NCBI GenBank assembly: GCA_023252095.1
Contig: JAHEXN010000181.1
Coordinates: 618-7,235, forward strand
Reading direction: 5' to 3'
Length of the DNA: 6,618 nt
DNA from: Actinomycetes bacterium
Lineage (GTDB): Bacteria; Actinomycetota; Actinomycetes; Propionibacteriales; Nocardioidaceae
Shown here one piece after another: positions 1 to 4,427 of the stretch. The notes beneath the pieces were generated by a model that was not told the DNA's origin, searched no databases, and saw nothing but the letters and a program-made list of their open reading frames with translations. The position numbers were made by a program, and so were the translations under genes. Position 1 is the first letter of the stretch. Every line of letters starts with the position of its first letter.

Positions 1-460
1 CCTCGGCGAGCTTGAGGAGCTGACCGCCCTCGACGTCGTAGTAGTTCATCGACTCCAGGGGCGGCGAGTAGGCGTGCACGCTCACGGCGGTGCCAGCGGC
101 GACGTTGCGCACGTCGTGGACGTAGTGCTCGCCGAAGACCACGGTGTCGCCCGTCGTGCGGGCCGTGTCGCGCAGCTCGTGGGCGCCGGGCGTCCAGACC
201 GTCTCGGTCAGCTCGCCCTCGACGACGGTGTAGGCCCCCGACGAGCCGCCGTGATCGTGCAGCTGCGTGCCCTGGTCGGTCGTCCAGCTGATGAGCCACA
301 CGTCGACCTGGTCGTCGCGGCGCAGCCGGACGTGCCAACGCTCCTCGGTGTCGGCGTGCACCGCGTGACACCCGCGTCGCACCTCGTCGGCGACCTCCTG
401 GGTGAGGTCGACCAGCTCGGCGAGACTCAGAGCGGGCGCGGTGACGCGACGGACGGACAT
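1..460 (-). CDS. Cysteine dioxygenase family protein, C-terminus cut by window edge
   Basis: Translating the minus strand from the ATG at 460-458 gives 153 uninterrupted codons that run off the left edge, so the C-terminus is missing. The protein is a small cupin. HDH at residues 68-70 followed by GGSSGAY, and H115 in a VHDV motif, give the three-histidine iron site (H68, H70, H115) of thiol dioxygenases. SVHAY at 127-131 reproduces the Ser-x-His-x-Tyr triad of mammalian cysteine dioxygenase (S153/H155/Y157 in rat). The family oxidises cysteine with O2 to cysteine sulfinate in the cytoplasm, controlling cysteine level and feeding taurine/sulfate metabolism; 3-mercaptopropionate dioxygenase activity is the main alternative. 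No well-spaced Shine-Dalgarno is seen: a GGAG lies only 2 nt from the ATG. A TTCGAT hexamer sits exactly at -12 to -7, so a leaderless start is possible. The gene is divergent from the tRNA-Asp gene. Confidence 0.9.
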   Translation of the reverse strand, partial: MSVRRVTAPALSLAELVDLTQEVADEVRRGCHAVHADTEERWHVRLRRDDQVDVWLISWTTDQGTQLHDHGGSSGAYTVVEGELTETVWTPGAHELRDTARTTGDTVVFGEHYVHDVRNVAAGTAVSVHAYSPPLESMNYYDVEGGQLLKLAE

Positions 461-565
461 GGCTCCATCGAAGCCCTCTCGGCGCCTCCGTGGCGCGGAT
501 CCCGCAGTGTGGGACGCGCGCCTTCCGTCGCCTCGATGAGGTACCGCGTTCACGAGGGGGTCGTT

Positions 566-595
566 TTGGCCCGGGCCGACCCCATGGGCTAAGGT
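566..595 (+). promoter_or_regulatory. Probable promoter of tRNA-Asp
   Basis: TTGGCC (566-571) and TAAGGT (590-595) are separated by 18 bp. The -10 fits the actinobacterial TANNNT pattern, and transcription would start near 602, about 20 nt before the mature tRNA 5' end. Recognised by eye only; no other box pair in 461-622 looks better. The rest of that interval holds the upstream region of the cysteine dioxygenase gene, with no clear promoter that I can name. Confidence 0.55.
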
Positions 596-622
596 TGCGT
601 CCGCGGTTCGCCGCACGTATGA

Positions 623-699
623 GGCCCCGTGGCGCAGTTGGTTAGCGCGCCGCCCTGTCACGGCGGAGGTCGCGGGTTCGAGTCCCGTCGGGGTCGCCA
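623..699 (+). tRNA. tRNA-Asp (anticodon GTC)
   Basis: A complete 77-nt cloverleaf. The acceptor 5' strand GGCCCCG (623-629) pairs with CGGGGTC (689-695) with one G-U. The D arm is GCGC/GCGC with loop AGTTGGTTA. The anticodon stem CCGCC/GGCGG closes loop CTGTCAC, with anticodon GTC at 657-659. The T arm carries the canonical TTCGAGT loop. Discriminator G73 is followed by an encoded CCA (697-699); G73 is the expected aspartate identity base. The 3' end from 692 is also the left arm of a perfect 26-bp palindrome, and its last 20 nt before the final CA recur at 863-882. Confidence 0.97.
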
Positions 700-753
700 G
701 AAAGCAGCAGGGTCCATGCCGTCAGGTATGGACCCTGCTGCTTTCTGGCGACC
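692..753 (+). terminator. Perfect 26-bp inverted repeat overlapping the tRNA-Asp 3' end
   Basis: Positions 692-717 are the exact reverse complement of 728-753, with a 10-nt loop (718-727, GCCGTCAGGT). The stem therefore includes the last 8 nt of the tRNA (GGTCGCCA, 692-699). A hairpin directly behind a tRNA suggests a transcription terminator or processing signal, but the 3' side is followed by GACGGGG and not a T run; the only T-rich part is CTTTCT inside the stem. As a terminator it would be atypical. The better-formed terminator is the related hairpin at 889-930. The inner 24 nt (711-734) recur there with one change. Confidence 0.6.
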
Positions 754-773
754 GACGGGGCGAGAACCCGCGA
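747..773 (-). repeat. Inverted, degenerate copy of the tRNA-Asp 3' end
   Basis: Read on the minus strand, this segment runs CGCGGGTTC, TCGC, CCCGTCGG, TCGCCA. The tRNA 3' region (671-699) reads CGCGGGTTC, GAGT, CCCGTCGG, GG, TCGCCA. The match covers three blocks of 9, 8 and 6 nt, with a four-base block mostly replaced and a two-base deletion. It keeps the T-stem, part of the T-loop and the CCA end, but there is no D arm or anticodon arm nearby, so it is a fragment and not a tRNA gene. It begins inside the right arm of the 692-753 palindrome, so part of the similarity is the palindrome itself; the T-arm block at 754-773 is extra. Confidence 0.6.
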
Positions 774-776
774 AGC

Positions 777-825
777 GGTGGGGGCACCTCCCAGCCCCGA
801 GCGCCGGCCCGAGAGCACCGGGCCG
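777..825. repeat. GC-rich palindromic spacer between tRNA-Asp 3'-end copies
   Basis: Contains GGTGGGGGCACCTCCCAGCC (777-796), a near-palindrome similar to the CTGGGGG element at 3206-3226. Also contains a hairpin with stem CGGCCCG (805-811) and CGGGCCG (819-825) around a 7-nt loop. No start codon with a ribosome binding site and no protein I recognise; the reading frames crossing this block run straight through the tRNA and hairpins. I treat it as non-coding repetitive DNA. Confidence 0.45.
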
Positions 826-862
826 CTCAGGGCGGCAGCACCCGAGCGAGGGGCGAGGGGGA

Positions 863-882
863 TCGAGTCCCGTCGGGGTCGC
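863..882 (+). repeat. Direct 20-nt copy of the tRNA-Asp 3' end
   Basis: TCGAGTCCCGTCGGGGTCGC at 863-882 is identical to 678-697 of the tRNA-Asp gene. It covers the T-loop, the T-stem 3' strand, the acceptor 3' strand, the discriminator base and the first C of CCA. No 5' tRNA half precedes it (the upstream sequence is GAGCGAGGGGCGAGGGGGA), so it is not a second tRNA gene. Direct copies of a tRNA 3' end are the usual mark left by integration into tRNA genes, but duplication together with the terminator is an equally simple reading. Confidence 0.75.
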
Positions 883-888
883 AGCAAT

Positions 889-930
889 GCATCGAGGTCC
901 ATGCCATCAGGTATGGACCTCGACGCTTTT
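889..930 (+). terminator. Rho-independent terminator-like hairpin, sibling of the tRNA-Asp hairpin
   Basis: CGAGGTCCAT (893-902) pairs with ATGGACCTCG (913-922) around loop GCCATCAGGT. The stem extends to 889/926 with one mismatch and is followed by TTTT (927-930). The core 896-919 matches 711-734 at 23 of 24 positions, the difference being one loop base. It lies 58 bp before the next gene, so it probably ends tRNA-Asp transcription and insulates the downstream metallopeptidase gene. Confidence 0.7.
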
Positions 931-988
931 GTGCCGCCCTCGTGCTCGTCCGGTCCCCGTGTCGGTGGGGTCTGACACCCTTCAGGTC

Positions 989-2287
989 ATGAGTGATCCG
1001 GACCGCAGGACGACGTATGCCGCCGAGGACATGGTCACGGCGTGGCTCGACGCCACCTCGCTCGAGACCGGCGAGGTCCAGGTCACGATCCGTCGCGACG
1101 GGCGCCACCAGCAGGCCACGTACTCCCCCGAGGTCGAGCCCCGGTTCAGCCGCCCGTCCGAGGTCACCGCGTTCGTCGAGAGGGTCCTCGAGCGGCTGCA
1201 GGACCTGTCGCGTCAGCACGGCTCCGGCTATCGGGGCCGGGAGAAGAAGCCGGTCCGGGTCGTGGCCCACTCGGGCTGGAAGAAGGCGAGCTACAGCGAG
1301 GGGTTCATCTTCCTCCCGGCGCGTGAGCGGGGTGGTTCCTGGGCGTTGCGCGGGCTGGTGGTGCTCCACGAGCTGGCCCATCACCTCAACACCGGGGTCG
1401 AGGGCGCCATCATCGACGTCCACGGTGAGGGGTTCCGGTCCACCTTCGTGCGGCTGCTGGAGGACATCGGCTGGGTCCAGATCGCCGCCATGCTGCGGGA
1501 GGCCTACGCGCAGGTCGGGCTCGATCGCCGGCGCGGCGCTGACGACGGGATGCTCGAGAAGGTCGGCAAGCTGCTCCGCCACGCCGAGGGTGCCTCCACC
1601 GAGGCCGAGCGCGAGGCCTTCTTCTCGAAGGCGCAGGAGCTGGCCTCCATCCACTCCATCGAGCTCGCCGTGGCGCGAGCGGCGCACGAGCAGGGCGAGG
1701 CCGAACACACGCCCACGTTCGAGAGCGTCCGACTCGGCCATCGCGGCCAGCCGTCCAACGTGCGCCTGATCCACCTCATGCTGGCCATCGCGCGCGCCAA
1801 CGACCTGCGGTGCAGCATCCGCCAGGACAACACCGGCGTGACGCTCTACGGCTTCGCCGGCGACATCGACGTCACGCGGATGCTCTACGTGTCGCTCGCG
1901 GTGCAGATGGTGGCCGACGCCGACGCCTACATCCGTTCCGGCGCCCACCGGCCCGTGCACGGCCGCACGGCTCGAGCCGCGTTCTACGAGGGCTGGACCG
2001 GCCGCATCGGGCAACGTCTCCACGAGGCCAGGGCCGCGGCGCGGGTCGCGTCCGGCGCCGGCATCGAGCCGAGCACGGGCGAGACCGACACGCCCAGCTC
2101 GACGGCGCTGGCCCTGGTGGCCAAGGACCTCGAGGTCGCGGAGTACTTCACCACGATGGGACGCCAGCACGGCGTCTCCGGCACGTGGAAGGGCAGCAAC
2201 CCCGTCCACGACGCGCGCTCGGCCTCGCGGGGCCGGGCGGCCGCCGACCGGGCCCGCCTGGGCGACGAGAAGGCGATCTCGGCCTGA
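989..2287 (+). CDS. HEXXH zinc-metallohydrolase (Rv0185-like) fused to DUF2786
   Basis: 432 aa, cytoplasmic by the absence of a signal peptide or membrane segment. Residues ~85-180 form a metalloprotease-like domain: HELAHH at 127-132 (HExxH, ligands H127/H131, catalytic E128), then HGEGF at 145-149, giving H145 as a likely third ligand in the SprT-style HGxxF arrangement. This resembles the actinobacterial putative metallohydrolase family typified by mycobacterial Rv0185. Residues ~188-227 (KVGKLLRHAE, KAQELA) match DUF2786, and ~240-345 match the C-terminal region often joined to it (YGFAGDIDVTRMLY). The substrate is unknown. The frame is open back through the hairpins and tRNA, so I chose the ATG at 989, the first after the 889-930 terminator; MSDPDRRTT reads as a normal N-terminus. 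Only a weak AGG lies upstream; ATG 1031 is the alternative. Family assignment is from motifs; function is inferred. Confidence 0.85.
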   Translation: MSDPDRRTTYAAEDMVTAWLDATSLETGEVQVTIRRDGRHQQATYSPEVEPRFSRPSEVTAFVERVLERLQDLSRQHGSGYRGREKKPVRVVAHSGWKKASYSEGFIFLPARERGGSWALRGLVVLHELAHHLNTGVEGAIIDVHGEGFRSTFVRLLEDIGWVQIAAMLREAYAQVGLDRRRGADDGMLEKVGKLLRHAEGASTEAEREAFFSKAQELASIHSIELAVARAAHEQGEAEHTPTFESVRLGHRGQPSNVRLIHLMLAIARANDLRCSIRQDNTGVTLYGFAGDIDVTRMLYVSLAVQMVADADAYIRSGAHRPVHGRTARAAFYEGWTGRIGQRLHEARAAARVASGAGIEPSTGETDTPSSTALALVAKDLEVAEYFTTMGRQHGVSGTWKGSNPVHDARSASRGRAAADRARLGDEKAISA

Positions 2288-2371
2288 GCACGGCCTCTCG
2301 TGGGTGAGGCGTCGGTCTCACCTCGCGGTCGGGTGGGAAGAGCGCGGGTCGACACGGCGTTGGATGGGGAC

Positions 2372-2983
2372 ATGAGCACCTCTACGGCCACTGACACCTT
2401 CGTCCTCGACGACACGACACTGGACCTGCTGTTCCGGGAGGCCCGCACCGCCAACACCTGGACCGACGAGCCCGTGTCGGTCGAGCAGGTGCGTGAGGTT
2501 TTCGAGCTGGTCAAGCTCGGCCCCACGGCCATGAACAACCAGCCCATGCGTCTCCTGCTGGTCGAGAAGGGCCCCGGTCGCGATCGTCTGGTGGCCCACA
2601 TGTCCGGCAGCAACAGCGCGAAGACCGCCGCTGCTCCCCTCGTCGCCGTCGTGGCCGCCGACACCGACTTCCACGAGCGTCTCCCCGAGCACTTCCCGCA
2701 CGCCCCCGAGGCCATCACGTGGTTCGGCGACGACGAGGGCCGCGAGCGCACCGCCGTCTACAACGCGGCGCTTCAGACGGCGTACTTCATCATCGGCCTG
2801 CGGGCCGCCGGGCTTGCCACGGGCCCGCAGGCCGGTTTCGACAAGGCCGGCGTCGACGCGGAGTTCTTCGAGGGCACGGCCTGGAAGTCGCAGGTCGTCA
2901 TCAACATCGGTCACCCCGGCCCGAACGCCTGGCTCGACCGGCTCCCGCGGATCTCGGCGGACGACGCGATCCGCGTGGTCTGA
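2372..2983 (+). CDS. RutE/malonic semialdehyde reductase-type nitroreductase (FMN)
   Basis: 203 aa, close to the ~196 aa of E. coli RutE. It aligns with RutE from memory along its whole length: ARTANTWTDEPVS at 24-36 (RutE ARTHNGWRETPVS), KLGPTAMN at 48-55 (KWGPTSAN), ERLPEHFPH in the middle, then a GFDKAGVDAEFF stretch and KSQVVINIG at 172-180 (KSNLLINIG). The family binds FMN and uses NAD(P)H; RutE reduces malonic semialdehyde to 3-hydroxypropionate in pyrimidine degradation. No rut genes are beside it, so the physiological substrate may be another aldehyde, quinone or nitro compound. The ATG at 2372 was chosen over in-frame upstream starts because residue similarity begins there. GGA at 2362-2364 is a possible ribosome binding site, with GGGGA too close at 2366-2370. 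It follows the metallopeptidase gene by 84 bp; co-transcription is possible. Confidence 0.9.
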   Translation: MSTSTATDTFVLDDTTLDLLFREARTANTWTDEPVSVEQVREVFELVKLGPTAMNNQPMRLLLVEKGPGRDRLVAHMSGSNSAKTAAAPLVAVVAADTDFHERLPEHFPHAPEAITWFGDDEGRERTAVYNAALQTAYFIIGLRAAGLATGPQAGFDKAGVDAEFFEGTAWKSQVVINIGHPGPNAWLDRLPRISADDAIRVV

Positions 2984-2995
2984 CGCCAGCACCGA

Positions 2996-3026
2996 TTCGG
3001 TCCGCACCGAGACCATCGAGTAGAGT
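2996..3026 (+). promoter_or_regulatory. Possible promoter of tRNA-Phe
   Basis: TAGAGT (3021-3026) is a good TANNNT -10 box placing the start near 3033, about 20 nt before the tRNA. The best -35 at an allowed distance is TTCGGT (2996-3001, 19-bp spacer), which is weak. A CTCG/CGAG inverted repeat (3035-3045) lies in the leader. Confidence 0.45.
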
Positions 3027-3053
3027 GGCGGTCGCTCGTCGCGAGACGGGCAC

Positions 3054-3127
3054 GGCCAGGTAGCTCAGTTGGTACGAGCGACCGCCTGAAAAGCGGTAGG
3101 TCGCCGGTTCGACCCCGGCCCTGGCCA
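3054..3127 (+). tRNA. tRNA-Phe (anticodon GAA)
   Basis: A 74-nt cloverleaf to the discriminator base. Acceptor GGCCAGG (3054-3060) pairs fully with CCTGGCC (3120-3126). The D arm is GCTC/GAGC with loop AGTTGGTAC. The anticodon stem ACCGC/GCGGT closes loop CTGAAAA, with GAA at 3088-3090. The T arm is GCCGG TTCGACC CCGGC, with discriminator A73. The following bases are CAG, so CCA is not encoded and must be added by the CCA enzyme, unlike the tRNA-Asp gene in the same window. Its last two bases begin the terminator stem. Confidence 0.97.
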
Positions 3128-3174
3128 CAGACGAAAGAGGCCCCGCGTTCTTTGCGGGGCCTCTTTCGTCTGTG
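3126..3174 (+). terminator. Perfect 21-bp rho-independent terminator after tRNA-Phe
   Basis: 3126-3146 is the exact reverse complement of 3154-3174, with loop GTTCTTT (3147-3153). The inner GAGGCCCCGC/GCGGGGCCTC stem is followed by TTTCGTCTGTG, so a working terminator probably uses the GC-rich inner ten pairs plus the TTT run. The A/T-rich outer part also pairs, and on the other strand CTTTCGTC follows the stem, so it could act in both directions. The stem takes in the last two tRNA bases. Confidence 0.85.
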
Positions 3175-3205
3175 ATGAAGGCCGGCACGAGAGCCGGCGG
3201 GTCGC

Positions 3206-3221
3206 CTGGGGGTCCCCCCAG
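3206..3221. repeat. CTGGGGG/CCCCCAG palindrome
   Basis: CTGGGGG (3206-3212) and CCCCCAG (3215-3221) form a 7-bp stem with a 2-nt loop, followed by CCCC. A similar arrangement (TGGGGG, CACCTCCCAGCCCC) lies at 779-798 after the tRNA-Asp gene, so the same small element may follow both tRNA genes. Confidence 0.5.
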
Positions 3222-3236
3222 CCCCTCTCCCGCGCT

Positions 3237-3278
3237 GGTTGAGGTGCGAGTGCGCTCTGGCGCGCGAGCCTCGAAACC
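3237..3278 (+). repeat. REP-like palindromic unit, copy 1
   Basis: A 42-nt unit starting GGTTGAGGTGCGA and ending GAGCCTCGAAACC, with inner GTGCGC TCTG GCGCGC forming a 6-bp stem (one G-U). The outer ends can also pair imperfectly (GGTT/AACC, GAGG/CCTC), so the unit folds into one long hairpin. The same 13-nt ends occur in inverted orientation at 3311-3352. Confidence 0.75.
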
Positions 3279-3310
3279 ACCGATGGCCGAGGCACCCCTC
3301 AACCACCCAG

Positions 3311-3352
3311 GGTTTCGAGGCTCACGCCGCAGGCGGCGTTCGCACCTCAACC
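3311..3352 (-). repeat. REP-like palindromic unit, copy 2 (inverted)
   Basis: The reverse complement is exactly 42 nt, with the same 13-nt ends as copy 1 and a different inner palindrome, ACGCCGC CT GCGGCGT (7-bp stem). The two units sit head-to-head with a 32-nt spacer (3279-3310). That spacer itself contains GGCACCCCTCAACCACC, a variant of the unit's GCACCTCAACC end, hinting at a partial third copy. Confidence 0.75.
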
Positions 3353-3353
3353 G

Positions 3354-3416
3354 CCGGTGGCGACCACGTGCCGAGCGAAGCGAGCGCGAGGAACGAGCGC
3401 GCCGGCTCACCACCGG
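3354..3416. repeat. Repeat bounded by CCGGTGG/CCACCGG
   Basis: CCGGTGG (3354-3360) and CCACCGG (3410-3416) bound 49 nt rich in GAGCG motifs (GAGCGAAGCGAGCGCGAGGA, 3373-3392; GAACGAGCGCGC, 3391-3402). It directly abuts REP-like copy 2. It may be part of the same composite repeat; the inner pairing is imperfect. Confidence 0.4.
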
Positions 3417-3503
3417 AGGGTCCGGCCGCACGATGGCCCGGGTCGCGCGGCCGGCCACGGCCCGACAGGATGGAGGCGTCCGTCCTCGACGACCGGGAGA
3501 CCC

Positions 3504-3812
3504 ATGACCGACCCGACCGACGCACCCGCTGCGGGCCAGACCTACGGAGTCGAGCTTGAGGCACCCGACCGCCAGCGTCGCCTGCTGTCGCTGCTCGCCT
3601 GGCCGGTCCGCGTCATCGGCGCCGGGCTCGGCATCGTCGACGAGCCGTCGTTCGGTGACGTCGTCGTGCGACGCCTCGACGACGGCAGCGAGGTGCTCCG
3701 CCTGCCCGTCAGCGGCACCGAGGAGACGGCGATCGGTCTGGACGAGATCGAGCACCAGCTGGAGGGCCTGACGGCCTCCGAGTTCCAGGCCCGCTGGGGC
3801 CTGGACCGCTGA
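3504..3812 (+). CDS. Uncharacterised 102-aa protein
   Basis: I do not recognise this family. The start at ATG 3504 is supported by GGGAG at 3495-3499. The protein begins with a short polar, Pro/Ala-rich tail (1-12). Residues ~24-45 (RQRRLLSLLAWPVRVIGAGLGI) are basic then moderately hydrophobic, perhaps an amphipathic or membrane-associating helix; it is too short and charged at its edges to call a membrane span. Residues ~46-80 (FGDVVVRRLDDGSEVLRLPV) look like alternating beta strands, and 81-102 (LDEIEHQLEGLTASEFQARW) look like a helix. The alternating hydrophobic pattern and G/C third positions support a real gene. It lies 47 bp before the DinB gene on the same strand, but that gene appears to have its own promoter. 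Confidence 0.7.
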   Translation: MTDPTDAPAAGQTYGVELEAPDRQRRLLSLLAWPVRVIGAGLGIVDEPSFGDVVVRRLDDGSEVLRLPVSGTEETAIGLDEIEHQLEGLTASEFQARWGLDR

Positions 3813-3846
3813 GCCTCAGCGTCTGGAGAACGTCGGTCCCCGGCGA

Positions 3847-3852
3847 TACCTT
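3847..3852 (+). promoter_or_regulatory. -10 box placing a leaderless start at the DinB gene
   Basis: TACCTT fits TANNNT and occupies exactly -12 to -7 relative to the A of ATG 3859. No convincing Shine-Dalgarno precedes that ATG (the bases between are CGTGCC after the hexamer). No strong -35 is seen. This is the pattern of leaderless mRNAs in actinobacteria. Confidence 0.55.
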
Positions 3853-3858
3853 CGTGCC

Positions 3859-4407
3859 ATGGCTGACGACACCGGCACCGAGTCCCTGAGTCCCGAGCGC
3901 ACCGACCTGCTGGACGCGCTCACGATGCACCGCGAGCTGTTCCTGGGCACCGTCGCGGGCCTGTCCGACGAGCAGGCCCGGCTCACGCCCACGGCCAGCG
4001 AGCTCTCGCTCGGCGGGCTGGTCAAGCACGTCACGGCCACCGAGGCCGACTGGCAGCGCTTCATCGTCGACGGTCCGGCGGAGGACCACGTCGACTGGGA
4101 GAACGTCGACTGGTCCAACCCGCCCGCCGAGGTGCTGGCCCGTCAGGCCCAGTTCGTGCTGCTCGAGCACGAGACCCTGGCCGGTGTCGTCGCGGAGCAC
4201 CGACGGGTGGCGGCCCGCACCGAGGAGCTCGTCCGCACCGTCGACCTCAACGCGAGCCAGCCCCTCCCCCAGGCCCCGTGGTTCGAGCCCGGCGCCACGC
4301 GCACGGCCCGGCGCACCTTCGTGCACCTGGTCGCCGAGATCGCGCAGCACGCGGGCCACGCCGACATCATCCGCGAGACGATCGACGGCCAGAAGTCGAT
4401 GGGCTGA
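3859..4407 (+). CDS. DinB/DUF664 family protein (putative metal-dependent, thiol-linked)
   Basis: 182 aa, soluble. The four-helix DinB fold is indicated by LLDALTMHRELFLGTVAGL (17-35), GGLVKHVTATEADW (52-65), a long middle helix ending near 125, and FVHLVAEIAQHAGHADIIRE (154-173), the characteristic DUF664 ending. H57, E160 and H164 reproduce the His...Glu-x3-His zinc pattern of mycothiol-dependent maleylpyruvate isomerase; H167 is a further conserved histidine of the H-A-G-H motif. In actinobacteria this superfamily includes mycothiol and bacillithiol S-transferases, so a role in thiol-dependent detoxification is plausible but not shown. Its ATG probably lies at the transcription start (-10 box at 3847-3852). 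It converges on the desaturase gene with only 20 bp between the stop codons. Confidence 0.88.
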   Translation: MADDTGTESLSPERTDLLDALTMHRELFLGTVAGLSDEQARLTPTASELSLGGLVKHVTATEADWQRFIVDGPAEDHVDWENVDWSNPPAEVLARQAQFVLLEHETLAGVVAEHRRVAARTEELVRTVDLNASQPLPQAPWFEPGATRTARRTFVHLVAEIAQHAGHADIIRETIDGQKSMG

Positions 4408-4427
4408 CCCGCCCCCATCAGCACGGA

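Larger units (their letters stand above)
3175..3503. other. Non-coding intergenic region rich in small palindromes
   Basis: About 330 bases between the tRNA-Phe terminator and the 102-aa gene. The frames open here are interrupted by palindromes, lack ribosome binding sites and resemble nothing I know, so I call no gene. It holds GCCGGC/GCCGGC (3181-3198), a CTGGGGG palindrome, two REP-like units and a CCGGTGG/CCACCGG-bounded repeat, each listed separately. 3417-3503 is probably the upstream region of the next gene; ACAGGAT at 3465-3471 is a weak -10 candidate. Confidence 0.7.

Noticed and set aside
863..882. A second tRNA-Asp gene
   Set aside because: Only the T-arm and acceptor 3' strand are present; no anticodon or D arm lies upstream.
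642..902. Minus-strand frame with a DGTRTRDL-type peptide across the tRNA-Asp region
   Set aside because: This peptide is a familiar artefact of translating the antisense of a tRNA; it is not a gene.
629..988. An open frame starting inside the tRNA-Asp gene and continuous with the metallopeptidase, which could be read as a 120-residue N-terminal extension
   Set aside because: It would translate the tRNA, the perfect palindrome and a terminator-like hairpin. The family similarity begins after ATG 989.
827..2209. Long minus-strand frame opposite the metallopeptidase gene
   Set aside because: It is a shadow frame; the plus strand encodes recognisable HEXXH and DUF2786 motifs.
3179..3416. CRISPR array as an explanation of the repeated units
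   Set aside because: There are only two full units, in opposite orientation, with palindromic interiors and no regular spacer series.
3172..3559. Overlapping frames on both strands through the REP-like region
   Set aside because: They have no ribosome binding sites, run through palindromes, and have low-complexity R/A/P/G composition.
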